Assembly: GCA_030538085.1 (NCBI GenBank)
Contig: JAUNUR010000004.1
Span: 1 to 64,000, forward strand
Reading direction: 5' to 3'
Length of the DNA: 64,000 nucleotides
Source: Pseudomonadota bacterium
GTDB lineage: Bacteria > Pseudomonadota > Gammaproteobacteria > Burkholderiales > Burkholderiaceae_C
A program made the position numbers and the translations under genes. Below the pieces are notes generated by a model. That model was not told where the DNA came from, did not search any database, and was given only the letters and a program-made list of their open reading frames with translations. Below, in pieces: positions 16,289 through 24,609 of this stretch (positions within the stretch are counted from its first letter, which is position 1; each line of letters starts with the position of its first letter).

Positions 16289-16848
16289 TGGGCGGCTCCA
16301 TCGGCGGCGGACACGGCTTCCAGCTGGGGCCGGTAGTGGCCGCCGGCCACCAGCAACAGGTCGCAGAACTCGCGCGCCGCGCCGGCGCCCGCCGCGGCTT
16401 GCGTGACGTGGTGCGCCACGGCCAGCACTTCGGCGTGCGCCAGCGGCGGCGCGCAGGCAAAGGCCGCTCGCTGCATGACCGGCAGGTCGGGCCAGTCATC
16501 GCCCATGGCTGCCGCCTGCGCCCAGCTCAGGCCCAGTTCGGCCAGCATCGCCTCGGCGGCGGGACGCTTGTCCTCGGTGCCCAGGCGCAAATGCTGGACG
16601 CCCAGCGCCGACAGCCGCAGCCGCAGCGGTGCCGAGTCGCGCCCCGAGATCACGCAGGGCACGATGCCGGCGCGGGCCAGCAGCTTGATGCCGTGTCCGT
16701 CCAGCGTGTGAAAGCGCTTGAGCGTTTCGCCCTCGGCGCTGAAATACAGGCCGCCATCGGTCAGCACGCCGTCCACGTCGAAAAAGACCACGCGCACGCC
16801 TTGGGCGCGCAGCAGCAGATCGGGCGGAAAGCTCAGCGCCGGTGTCAT
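16285..16848 (-). CDS. kdsC: 3-deoxy-D-manno-octulosonate 8-phosphate phosphatase KdsC
   Basis: 187 residues, HAD superfamily C0 type, which dephosphorylates Kdo 8-phosphate. Motif I is FFDVDGVLTDG (Asp24, Asp26), motif II lies at CVISGRDS, and motif IV is GDDWPDLPVM; the RFHTLDGHGIKLL segment is typical of KdsC. It lacks a cap domain, as expected for a tetrameric KdsC. The start overlaps the kdsD stop by one base and it overlaps lptC, so the three Kdo/LPS genes are translated together. Confidence 0.95.
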   Translation of the reverse strand: MTPALSFPPDLLLRAQGVRVVFFDVDGVLTDGGLYFSAEGETLKRFHTLDGHGIKLLARAGIVPCVISGRDSAPLRLRLSALGVQHLRLGTEDKRPAAEAMLAELGLSWAQAAAMGDDWPDLPVMQRAAFACAPPLAHAEVLAVAHHVTQAAAGAGAAREFCDLLLVAGGHYRPQLEAVSAADGAAQ

Positions 16849-17825
16849 CAGATCACCTTCGCCCGCATGAGATCGTTGCTGTTCAGCGCGCCGGTCAGGC
16901 GCCCCTGTGCGTCAACCGCGAGCAATACCGTGACGCGATGCTTTTCCATGGCCCCGGCCGCCTCGGCGGCGAGTGCGTCGGCGGCGATGGTGTAGGGGTC
17001 GGGGTGCATCACGTCCCTGGCCTTGAGGGCGCGCAAATCGCGCCCGGTTTCCAGCAACCGGCGCAAGTCGCCGTCGGTGAAGATACCTATCGCGCGGCCA
17101 TCGGCATCGGCGACGGCCGACGCGCCCAGGCCCTTGCGCGTCATTTCGCTCATCAGCTGGTTGAAATCGGCATCCGGGGGCACTGAGGGTACGTCGTCGC
17201 CCGCCCGCATGATGTCGGACACGCGCATGAGCAGGCGCCGGCCCAGCGCGCCACCCGGGTGCGAGCGGGCGAAATCCTCGGCCTTGAAACCGCGCGCATC
17301 CAGCAGCGCCACCGCCAGCGCGTCGCCCAATGCCAATTGGGCGGTGGTGCTGGCGGTCGGGGCCAGGTTGAGGGGGCAGGCTTCTTTTTCGACGCCGCTG
17401 TCGAGTACCACGTCCGCGTGGCGGGCCAGCGCGGATGTGGTGCGCCCCGTCATGGCCACCAGTGGCGCGCCCAGGCGCTTGACCAGCGGCACGATGGCCA
17501 CCAGCTCGTCGCTTTCGCCGCTGTTGGAGATGGCCAGGACCAGGTCGGACGCCTTGATCATGCCCATGTCGCCATGGCTGGCCTCGGCGGGGTGCACGAA
17601 CATCGCCGGCGTGCCGGTGGAGGCCAGGGTGGCGGCGATCTTGCGTCCAACATGACCGCTCTTGCCCATGCCCATCACCACCACGCGCCCGGTGACGTCA
17701 AGCATCAGCGCCACGGCGCGGGCAAAGCCATCGCCAAGACGTTGCTTGAGGCCCAGCACGGCGGCGGCTTCGATGTCCAGGGTGTCATGGGCCAGGCGCA
17801 GGGCCTGTGAAGGGTCAAAACTCAT
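16848..17825 (-). CDS. kdsD: D-arabinose 5-phosphate isomerase KdsD
   Basis: 325 residues. N-terminal SIS sugar-isomerase domain (about 35-175) with the VVVMGMGKSGHVGRKIAATLASTGTPAMFVHPAEASHGDMGMI block, then a pair of CBS domains from about residue 205 to the end. It makes D-arabinose 5-phosphate from ribulose 5-phosphate for Kdo synthesis. It is the first gene of the operon kdsD-kdsC-lptC-SDR. A full MITE copy begins about 100 bp before its start. Confidence 0.95.
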   Translation of the reverse strand: MSFDPSQALRLAHDTLDIEAAAVLGLKQRLGDGFARAVALMLDVTGRVVVMGMGKSGHVGRKIAATLASTGTPAMFVHPAEASHGDMGMIKASDLVLAISNSGESDELVAIVPLVKRLGAPLVAMTGRTTSALARHADVVLDSGVEKEACPLNLAPTASTTAQLALGDALAVALLDARGFKAEDFARSHPGGALGRRLLMRVSDIMRAGDDVPSVPPDADFNQLMSEMTRKGLGASAVADADGRAIGIFTDGDLRRLLETGRDLRALKARDVMHPDPYTIAADALAAEAAGAMEKHRVTVLLAVDAQGRLTGALNSNDLMRAKVI

Positions 17826-17927
17826 GGACGGATTTTATCGGCGGCCACGTGGGGCGTGTCTGGCGCCCGAACAACGCTTCAGCGCCAATCAAATCGGCGA
17901 AGATAGCTATGCTTTCAGGAGTATCAT

Positions 17928-18161
17928 CCTAGAAACGGCAGTTGACCGCTTGCCATCCTTGAGCAACCGGCATGGGCACTGACTTTCGCAGCTTCGATCA
18001 CACTCACCTGTTGGGCGAGCGCGCTATGCACCCGATCACACCGCGCTGGGCGTGCCATGCGGCGTTGCTCGTCCTTGCAGGCACGAGCCTGCCGCGTCCT
18101 CACGCCTCGCCTGGCACGCCCATCACGACACGCTCGGGCGCATCCAACTGCCGTTTCTAGG
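17928..18161 (+). mobile_element. MITE-like element, full copy A
   Basis: 234 bp with perfect 17-bp terminal inverted repeats (CCTAGAAACGGCAGTTG at the left, its reverse complement at 18145-18161), flanked by a perfect 5-bp direct repeat ATCAT (17923-17927 and 18162-18166), a target-site duplication. About nine in ten bases match copy B at 26271-26504. It carries a 62-codon open frame but no transposase. It fills most of the 347-bp gap between kdsD and the divergent Kef gene, ending 11 bp before the Kef start. Confidence 0.9.
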
Positions 18162-18172
18162 ATCATCCCCGC

Positions 18173-20155
18173 ATGACCGCCCTGGAGCTGACGCTGCTGT
18201 ATCTGCTGGCCGCTGTTCTGGGGGTGGCTACGTGCCGCTGGCTCAAGCTGCCGGCCATCCTGGGCTACTTGGTGGCCGGCGTGCTGATGGAGCCGCACAC
18301 GCTGGGCCTGGCTTTCGGGCAGGATGCCGAAAGCATCAAGTACCTGGCCGAGTTCGGCGTGGTGTTTCTGATGTTCGTGATCGGGCTGGAGTTCAACCTG
18401 CCCAAACTGCGCGCCATGCGCCGGCACGTGTTCGGCCTGGGGCTGGCGCAGGTGTTGCTGACGATGGCGCTGGTCACGGCGGGCGCGCTGGCGCTGAACT
18501 GGCTGTTCGCCGACCGCTGGCACATCGGCTGGCAAACGGCGCTGGCGCTGTCGGGCGCCATGGCGATGAGCAGCACCGCCATCGTGGTGAAGATGATGGT
18601 GGACCGGCTGGAACTGGACTCCGAGCACGGCCAGCGCGTGATGGGCGTGCTGCTGCTGCAAGACTTGGCGGTGGTGCCGCTGCTGGTGCTGATTCCGGCG
18701 CTGGGCGCGGCGCCCGAGCGCCTGTTCACCGCCCTGCTGCTGGCGGGCCTGAAGGCCGCCGCGCTGATCACCGTGCTGCTGTGGGGCGGGCAGCGCGTGA
18801 TGCGCTGGTGGCTGACGGTGGTGGCGCGGCGCAAGAGCGAAGAGCTGTTCATGCTCAACCTGCTGCTGATGACACTGGGCCTGGCCTGGCTGACCGAGCA
18901 CACGGGGTTGAGCCTGGCGCTGGGCGCCTTCATCTGCGGCGTGCTGATCTCCGAGACCGAGTACAAGATTCAGGTGGAGGCGCAGATCCGCCCCTTCCAC
19001 GACGTGCTGCTGGGCCTGTTCTTCATCACCATCGGCATGTTGCTGGACTGGCGGCTGATCTGGTGGCAATGGCCGCTGGTGCTGGCGCTGGTGACGATTC
19101 CGGTGCTGTTCAAGCTGGGGCTGGTGGCGCTGCTGGCCAGGAGGCTGGGCGCCAGCAGCGGCGTGGCGCTGCGCACGGGGCTGTACCTGGCGCAGGCGGG
19201 CGAGTTCGGCTTCGTGCTGCTCACGCTGAGCCGGCGCGAGGGGCTGCTGGCGCCCGAGCTGTTCAACCCCATCCTGGCGGCCATGGTGCTGTCGATGCTG
19301 GCCACGCCCTTCATCATCATGGGCAGCAACCGGCTGGTGATGCGGCTGGTATCGGGCGAATGGCTGCAGCAGTCGCTGCAGATGACGCGCATCGCCAGCC
19401 AGTCGATCGACGTGCGCGGCCACGTGCTGATCTGCGGCTACGGCCGCAGCGGCCAGGCCATGGCGCGCGTGCTGGAGCAAGAAGGCATTCCAACCATGGC
19501 GCTCGACCTGGACCCCGACCGCGTGCGCCAGGCGCGCGCCGCGGGGCACGCGGTGGCGTTCGGCGATGCGGCGAAATCGCAGGCGCTGCTCGCCGCCGGC
19601 CTGAACCGCGCCAGCGCCGTGGCCATCACGACGCTGGAGATGCACGGCGTGATGCAGATTCTGGGCACCGTGCGCGCCCACGCGCCGCAACTGCCGGTGA
19701 TCGTGCGCACGCAGACCGACCGCGACCTCGACAAGCTGCGCGCCGCCGGCGCCACCGAGGTGGTGCCTGAATCGCACGAGGGATCGCTGATGCTGGCCGG
19801 CCATGCGTTGGCGCTGGTGGGCGTGCCCATGCGGCGCGTGGTGCGCATCATGCGCGACCAACGGGACCAGCGCTACCGCCTGCTGCGCGGCTGGTTCCAC
19901 GGTGCCGACGACGCCAGCGACGACGAGATGGCCGAAGAGCGCCTGCGGGCCATGACCCTGCCCGACACGGTCGAGGGGCGCCGCCTGGCCGATGTACTGG
20001 CCGGGCTGCACGAGCTGCGTCCCGTCAGCATGCGCAGCCATACCGGGGCGCCGATGTCCATCGACCCCGACACCGTGCTGCAAGGCGGTGAAACGCTGGT
20101 GCTGTCGGGCACCGCCGAGCCGCTGGCGCGGGCCGAGCAATCCTTGACGGCGTGA
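18173..20155 (+). CDS. Kef-type monovalent cation:proton antiporter with RCK domain
   Basis: 660 residues. About 12 membrane spans in the first 385 residues form a CPA2 antiporter core, with [20 protein letters not shown] and [15 protein letters not shown] as typical segments. An RCK_N/TrkA-N Rossmann domain starts near residue 416 ([20 protein letters not shown], then LDLDPDRV), and an RCK_C domain closes the protein. It resembles KefB/KefC/YbaL, which exchange K+ for H+ under nucleotide or glutathione-adduct control. In many beta-proteobacteria it stands divergent from kdsD, as here. MITE copy A has inserted in the shared promoter region, so its promoter is probably partly element-derived. 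Confidence 0.92.
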   Translation: MTALELTLLYLLAAVLGVATCRWLKLPAILGYLVAGVLMEPHTLGLAFGQDAESIKYLAEFGVVFLMFVIGLEFNLPKLRAMRRHVFGLGLAQVLLTMALVTAGALALNWLFADRWHIGWQTALALSGAMAMSSTAIVVKMMVDRLELDSEHGQRVMGVLLLQDLAVVPLLVLIPALGAAPERLFTALLLAGLKAAALITVLLWGGQRVMRWWLTVVARRKSEELFMLNLLLMTLGLAWLTEHTGLSLALGAFICGVLISETEYKIQVEAQIRPFHDVLLGLFFITIGMLLDWRLIWWQWPLVLALVTIPVLFKLGLVALLARRLGASSGVALRTGLYLAQAGEFGFVLLTLSRREGLLAPELFNPILAAMVLSMLATPFIIMGSNRLVMRLVSGEWLQQSLQMTRIASQSIDVRGHVLICGYGRSGQAMARVLEQEGIPTMALDLDPDRVRQARAAGHAVAFGDAAKSQALLAAGLNRASAVAITTLEMHGVMQILGTVRAHAPQLPVIVRTQTDRDLDKLRAAGATEVVPESHEGSLMLAGHALALVGVPMRRVVRIMRDQRDQRYRLLRGWFHGADDASDDEMAEERLRAMTLPDTVEGRRLADVLAGLHELRPVSMRSHTGAPMSIDPDTVLQGGETLVLSGTAEPLARAEQSLTA

Positions 20156-20161
20156 GTGCCC

Positions 20162-20186
20162 GGCGGTGCCTCGTACGCCGACCCGG
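20162..20186 (+). repeat. Left arm of inverted repeat flanking apt
   Basis: 25 bp whose reverse complement matches 20874-20898 at 23 of 25 positions. The shared core is GTACGCCGACCCGG. An overlapping stretch 20173-20194 also pairs with an inner arm at 20250-20271 (19 of 22). Confidence 0.75.
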
Positions 20187-20249
20187 AGGTTTCGAAACGT
20201 TAAAGCGCGTCTTGCCCTCGGCGCTGAATCCATCACTTCCACTATGTTC

Positions 20250-20271
20250 CGAAATCTCCGTGCCGGCGTAC
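20250..20271 (-). repeat. Inner inverted arm upstream of apt
   Basis: Reverse complement of this segment matches 20173-20194 at 19 of 22 positions, with 55 bp between the arms. It lies 35 bp before the apt start and could fold the leader or act as an operator. Confidence 0.6.
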
Positions 20272-20306
20272 TAGCGGACATGAAGTCGGGGCACAATGGC
20301 TGGATC

Positions 20307-20864
20307 ATGACCGCCGTTTTTTCAGTCTCCGACTATCTGCGCGAACACATCCGCACCGTGCCCGACTGGCCGGCGCCGGGCGTGCAGTTCCGCGACATCA
20401 CGCCACTTTTACAGAACCCGCGCGTGTTCCGCGTGCTGATCGACGCCTTCGTGCACCGCTACATGGCGCCCGAGCTGCGCCCCGACGTGGTAGCGGGCCT
20501 GGACGCGCGCGGCTTCATCCTGGGCAGCGTGGTGGCGTACGAGCTGAACGTGGGCTTCGTGCCGATCCGCAAGAAGGGCAAGCTGCCCTTCAAGACGGTG
20601 GAGGAAACCTACGAACTGGAATACGGCAGCGCCACGGTCGAGCTGCACACCGATGCCGTCTCGCAAGGCCAGCGCGTGCTGCTGATCGACGACCTGATCG
20701 CCACCGGCGGCACCATGATGGCGGGCAAGAAGCTGCTGGAAAAACTGGGTGCCATCGTGACCGAGGGCGCCGCCATCGTCGACCTGCCCGAGCTGGGCGG
20801 CTCGGCGCGCTTGCGCAACGAGGGGTTGAAGCTGTTCACGCTGGTTAGCTTCGAGGGGCACTGA
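20307..20864 (+). CDS. apt: Adenine phosphoribosyltransferase
   Basis: 185 residues; converts adenine and PRPP to AMP in purine salvage. The PRPP-binding loop is [14 protein letters not shown], and the N-terminal [16 protein letters not shown] and [11 protein letters not shown] segments are diagnostic. The open frame extends 47 codons upstream, but the family N-terminus begins at the ATG at 20307. Near-identical inverted repeats lie before and after the gene (20162-20186, 20874-20898). It follows the Kef gene on the same strand with a 151-bp gap. Confidence 0.96.
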   Translation: MTAVFSVSDYLREHIRTVPDWPAPGVQFRDITPLLQNPRVFRVLIDAFVHRYMAPELRPDVVAGLDARGFILGSVVAYELNVGFVPIRKKGKLPFKTVEETYELEYGSATVELHTDAVSQGQRVLLIDDLIATGGTMMAGKKLLEKLGAIVTEGAAIVDLPELGGSARLRNEGLKLFTLVSFEGH

Positions 20865-20873
20865 GGCAGCGAG

Positions 20874-20898
20874 CCGGGTCGGCGTACCAGGCACGGCC
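20874..20898 (-). repeat. Right arm of inverted repeat flanking apt
   Basis: Inverted match (23 of 25) to 20162-20186; see there. It lies 10 bp after the apt stop and 16 bp before the end of the convergent cNMP-binding gene. Confidence 0.75.
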
Positions 20899-20913
20899 CC
20901 CGATGCACGCTCC

Positions 20914-21402
20914 TCAGGTCACCGCGATACGCATCGTCGCGTTGGCGTGCCGAATCACCACCACGGCCCCGCAGGCCAGCGCCAGTTCCAGGGCGATGGT
21001 GGGCTGCCGTGCCGACAGCTCCAGAAAGCGTGGATGCTTCAACGCCCACAGGTGACTGTCGCGCGTGGCCACCACGGTGGCGTTGCGTGGTTGAGCACTA
21101 AAGAACGCCCCTTCACCCACCACGGTGCCGGGTGCCAGCACCGCCAGTTGCATGCGCCCCCGAGAGTCTTCCCGATGCACGGTGAGTGAGCCCGATTCGA
21201 TGAAGAACAGCGTGCGGTCCTTGTCGCCCTGGCGGATGGGCACCTGTCCGGTGGGCACGGGGACTGGCTGCAGGTAAGGCGCCAAGCATGCCCATTGATC
21301 ATTGTCCAGGCGGCAGGGCAAGGCGTCTTGGGCGCCACCTTCACGGATGACGCTCATCAACCCGCGCAAGGCGGTGCTGGTGTTGACCTCGTACGGTTCC
21401 AT
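20914..21402 (-). CDS. Cyclic nucleotide-binding domain protein without DNA-binding domain
   Basis: 162 residues, essentially a single cNMP-binding beta-roll. The phosphate-binding cassette is GEGAFFSAQPRNATVVA, where the family has G-E-x(2)-[LF]-x(3)-x-R-x-A; the Arg and Glu are kept. Hydrophobic strands LFFIESGSLTVHRE and MQLAVLAPGTVVGEG precede it. No helix-turn-helix follows, so unlike Crp/Fnr it cannot bind DNA on its own and may act as a sensor subunit or nucleotide buffer. It stands alone, convergent with apt. Confidence 0.85.
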   Translation of the reverse strand: MEPYEVNTSTALRGLMSVIREGGAQDALPCRLDNDQWACLAPYLQPVPVPTGQVPIRQGDKDRTLFFIESGSLTVHREDSRGRMQLAVLAPGTVVGEGAFFSAQPRNATVVATRDSHLWALKHPRFLELSARQPTIALELALACGAVVVIRHANATMRIAVT

Positions 21403-21502
21403 GGAATTTCCTGCTCCCTGTGAAAAAGGAGGTTCCAGTGTAGGTGAGCCTAAAGCATTGCACCATCCTTTTTTGCGGTGGCATGGACCTATGCGTGCTT
21501 GT

Positions 21503-21638
21503 ATTCCATTGCCACTTCAAGGCGTCAATCACCATCATCCCGGCGAAGGCCGGGATCCAGGTTTCCCCGCACACGCCGTCTGGATTGCGGCCTTCGCCGA
21601 AATGACGAGATATGGCAGCTTTGATCTGGAGTCGGGAT
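21503..21638 (+). repeat. R2 intergenic repeat, full copy
   Basis: About 136 bp from ATTCCATTGCCACTTCAAGG to TTTGATCTGGAGTCGGGAT, with inner palindromes CATCCCGGCGAAGGCCGGGATCC and GATTGCGGCCTTCGCCGAAATGACG (each split or shortened here only by reading). Other copies: 38946-39083 (inverted), 36935-37208 (interrupted by the MITE), 51997-52090 (partial). It ends at the mnmE stop codon. Confidence 0.8.
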
Positions 21639-23050
21639 TACTTGCCGATGCAAAAGCGCGCGAAGATCACGCCCAGCAAGTCGTCGGCCGTGAATGCGCC
21701 GGTGATTTCGCCCAACGCGTTCTGCGCCAGCCGCAGCTCCTCGGCCAACAGGTCGAGCATGGGCGCGGCCCCTTCCAGGTGCGCGCTGGCGGTTCGCAGA
21801 TGAGCAGCGGCGCGGGCCAGTGCCTGCAAATGCCGCTCACGCGCGATGAACAGACCATCGCCCGCGCCAGCTTGCCAGCCCACCACCTGCAGCAGGCGCG
21901 CGCGCAACGCATCCAGTCCCTCGCCGGTGCGCGCGGACAGGGCGATGCCGCCATCAGGCACAGCCACGTTGGGCGCGGCATCGTGCTTGTTCCAGAGGTG
22001 GATCACGGGCACCGAGGCCGGCAGCTTCTCGGCCATGGTGGCGGCGATGGCGGCGTCTTCTGCAACGTAATCGGGTGCCTGTGCGCGGGTCAGGTCGTGC
22101 AGCAGCAGCACCGCGTCGGCGTCTTCGATGTGCGCCCAGGCGCGTTCGATACCGATGCGCTCCACCTCGTCGTCGCTGGCGCGCAGGCCGGCGGTGTCCA
22201 GCACGTGCAGCGGTACGCCCTCGATCTGGATGGTCTGCCGCACCACGTCGCGCGTGGTGCCGGCGATGGGCGTGACGATGGCCAACTCGGCCCCCGCCAG
22301 CGCGTTCAGCAGGCTGCTCTTGCCGGCGTTGGGCTGGCCGGCGATGACGACCTGGATGCCCTCGCGCAGCAAGGCGCCCTGGCGCGCGCGGGCCTGAATA
22401 TTCAACAATGATTGATTCAAATTTGATAGCTGTCCGCGCACGTCGTGCGTGCTCAGAACGTCAATTTCCTCTTCAGGAAAATCCAGCGTGGCCTCAATCA
22501 GCATGCGCAACTGGATCAGGCCATCGACCAGCGCATGGATCTCGCGCGAGAACGCGCCCGCCAGCGACCGGCTGGCCGAGCGCGCGGCGCTTTCGGTGCT
22601 GGCGTCGATCAAATCCATCACCGCCTCGGCCTGTGCCAGGTCGAGCTTGCCGTTCAGAAATGCACGCTCGGTGAATTCGCCCGGCCGCGCCAGGCGCAGG
22701 CGCGGCAGGCGTTCAGCGCTGGTCGTGGGGTCGATCTCGCTGGCAGCCTGCAGACAGCGCTGCAGCAGCAGTTGCAGCACCACCGGGCCGCCATGTGCCT
22801 GCAACTCCAGCACGTCCTCGCCGGTGTACGAATGCGGCGCCGGAAAGTGGATCGCCAGGCCGTGGTCGATGGGGCTGCCATCGGCCTCCCTGAATGGGCC
22901 ATAAGTGGCGACGCGCGGCGCCAGATCGCGCTCCGTGATCGCGCGCGCCAGTGGCGCCACGTCGCGCCCCGACACGCGCACGATGCCCACGGCGCCACGC
23001 CCGGGCGCGGTGGCGATGGCGACGATGGGGTCGGCGGTGGGACTCAGCAT
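21638..23050 (-). CDS. mnmE: tRNA uridine-5-carboxymethylaminomethyl modification GTPase MnmE
   Basis: 470 residues. The N-terminal folate-binding domain starts [22 protein letters not shown]; the inserted G domain has P-loop [15 protein letters not shown]2 around TPIAGTT and G3 DTAG; and the protein ends FCIGK, the conserved C-x-G-K tail needed for tRNA modification. It works with MnmG (GidA) on wobble uridines. The 44-bp divergent gap with the amidohydrolase gene must hold both promoters. An R2 repeat abuts its 3' end. Confidence 0.97.
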   Translation of the reverse strand: MLSPTADPIVAIATAPGRGAVGIVRVSGRDVAPLARAITERDLAPRVATYGPFREADGSPIDHGLAIHFPAPHSYTGEDVLELQAHGGPVVLQLLLQRCLQAASEIDPTTSAERLPRLRLARPGEFTERAFLNGKLDLAQAEAVMDLIDASTESAARSASRSLAGAFSREIHALVDGLIQLRMLIEATLDFPEEEIDVLSTHDVRGQLSNLNQSLLNIQARARQGALLREGIQVVIAGQPNAGKSSLLNALAGAELAIVTPIAGTTRDVVRQTIQIEGVPLHVLDTAGLRASDDEVERIGIERAWAHIEDADAVLLLHDLTRAQAPDYVAEDAAIAATMAEKLPASVPVIHLWNKHDAAPNVAVPDGGIALSARTGEGLDALRARLLQVVGWQAGAGDGLFIARERHLQALARAAAHLRTASAHLEGAAPMLDLLAEELRLAQNALGEITGAFTADDLLGVIFARFCIGK

Positions 23051-23094
23051 GGCATGATTGTCCGCGACTGTTCACCACCGCCCCGCACCCTGCC

Positions 23095-24342
23095 ATGAGC
23101 CTGACCTTGTTCAAGAACGTCCACGTGCTCGACGTGCGCGCCGGGCGCTTGCTGAAAGACCATCAGGTGCTGGTGGAAGGCGGCACGATCCGCGAGTTGT
23201 CGGACCGGCCCATCACCGCGTCGACGGCGCAGGTGATCGACGGTGGCTGGCGCACGCTGATGCCGGGGCTGATCGACTGCCACGTGCACGTCACTTTCTC
23301 GGCCACCAACCTCGCCCTGCTGGCGCAAACACCGAACACCACGCTGGCGCTGCGCGCGCTGCCCATCCTGCGCGGCATGCTGCGGCGCGGCTTCACCACC
23401 GTGCGCGATGCGGGCGGTGCTGACTGGGCACTCAAGGCAGCCATCGAGGACGGCATGGACGGCACCGTGATCGGCCCGCGCCTGTTCGTCTGCGGCCCGG
23501 CGCTCAGCCCCACGGGCGGGCATGGCGACTTCCGCCCGCGCTCGGACCGACTGCAGCCCATCGGATGTGGTTGCCAGCGGCTGGCCAGCACGCGCGTGGC
23601 CGATGGCGTCGACAACGTGCGCCGCACAGTGCGCGAACTGCTGCAGATGGGCGCCGACCAGATCAAGATCATGTCGAGCGGGGGTGTGGCCTCGCCCACA
23701 GACCCGGTGAACGCGCTGGGCTATTCGCTGGACGAGACGCGCGCCATCGTCGACGAGGCCGCCGCGCGCCACACCATCGTGCTGGCCCACGCCTACACGC
23801 CGGAGGCGATCCGCCGCGCGGTGGAGTGTGGCGTGAAAAGCATCGAGCACGGCAACCTGATCGACGCGCCCACCGCCGCGCTGATGGCCGAACGCGGCGC
23901 TGTCGCCGTGCCCACGCTCATCACCTACGAGGCGCTGGCGCGCGACGGCGTGCGGCTGGGCCTGGGCGCCGAAAGCGTGGCCAAGATCGAGCAGGTGCGC
24001 TCGGCCGGCCTGCACTCGCTGGAAATCTTCAAAGCCGCAGGCGTGAAGCTGGCCTTCGGCACCGACTTGCTGGGCGGCTCGCACGACTTGCAAAGTGAAG
24101 AATTCCTGATCCGTGCGCAGGTGCAGTCCAACCTGGAGGTGCTGCAAAGCGCCACGATCATTGGCGCCGAACTGCTGTGCCAGACGGGCCGGTTGGGTGA
24201 AATCTCGCCCGGCGCCTGTGCCGATCTGCTGCTGGTTGACGGCAATCCGCTGGAAGACCTGACCTGCCTGACCGGTCAAGGCGAGCACATTCCGCTGGTG
24301 ATGCAGGGCGGCCTGATGCGCTTCAACGAGCTGCCCGCATGA
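23095..24342 (+). CDS. Metal-dependent amidohydrolase (imidazolonepropionase/prolidase-like)
   Basis: 415 residues with the amidohydrolase TIM-barrel signature. The metal pair is His63-x-His65 in GLIDCHVHV; further ligands fit the lysine of QIKIMSSGG, His in VLAHAYTP, His in KSIEHGN and Asp in FGTDLLGG. The N- and C-terminal beta-sandwich (EVLVEGGTI-like start, SPGACADLLLVDGNPLEDL end) is intact. This subgroup includes prolidases, dipeptidases and ochratoxin-type amidases; the substrate cannot be read. The ATG at 23095 starts the family N-terminus; the open frame upstream overlaps mnmE. A clear terminator follows the stop. Confidence 0.9.
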   Translation: MSLTLFKNVHVLDVRAGRLLKDHQVLVEGGTIRELSDRPITASTAQVIDGGWRTLMPGLIDCHVHVTFSATNLALLAQTPNTTLALRALPILRGMLRRGFTTVRDAGGADWALKAAIEDGMDGTVIGPRLFVCGPALSPTGGHGDFRPRSDRLQPIGCGCQRLASTRVADGVDNVRRTVRELLQMGADQIKIMSSGGVASPTDPVNALGYSLDETRAIVDEAAARHTIVLAHAYTPEAIRRAVECGVKSIEHGNLIDAPTAALMAERGAVAVPTLITYEALARDGVRLGLGAESVAKIEQVRSAGLHSLEIFKAAGVKLAFGTDLLGGSHDLQSEEFLIRAQVQSNLEVLQSATIIGAELLCQTGRLGEISPGACADLLLVDGNPLEDLTCLTGQGEHIPLVMQGGLMRFNELPA

Positions 24343-24374
24343 CAAACCCCGGCGCGCCAACACGCCGGGGTTTG
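24343..24374 (+). terminator. Hairpin terminator after the amidohydrolase gene
   Basis: CAAACCCCGGCG, 8-nt loop, CGCCGGGGTTTG: a perfect 12-bp stem directly after the stop codon. The T run is short (TTTG), so termination may be partial. Confidence 0.75.
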
Positions 24375-24446
24375 TATGAAAAGCGCCTGTAGCCGGTGCG
24401 ATCAGGCGCCGCAGAGAGTTTCGTTTTCACGACACGCTGCGGACCC

Positions 24447-24606
24447 TCACCCCTGCCCTCTCCCAGAGGGAGAGGGGGTTCATGGTCTTCGAGCGGCCGC
24501 GGAGCAGGCCACGCCAGCGAACGCCGCGGACGGACCTGCGCCGGCCGCTGGCGTTGCCCCCCTTCCCGAAGAGAGAAGGGGGAAGGCGCGTCAGCGCCTC
24601 AGGGGG
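24447..24606. repeat. Two short C/G-rich palindromic repeats
   Basis: First unit around 24447-24480 pairs CCCTCTCCC with GGGAGAGGG; second around 24557-24606 pairs CCCCCTTCCC with GGGGGAAGG and ends GGCGCGTCAGCGCCTC. Units of this type are frequent between genes in this family. They lie just past the 3' end of the leftward peptide-binding protein gene. Confidence 0.55.
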
Positions 24607-24609
24607 ATG

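Noticed and set aside
17924..20308. A 794-codon open frame on the minus strand opposite the Kef gene
   Set aside because: Composition is Gln/His/Arg-rich and repetitive, as expected for the antisense of a GC-rich membrane gene; the plus-strand frame has full family motifs.
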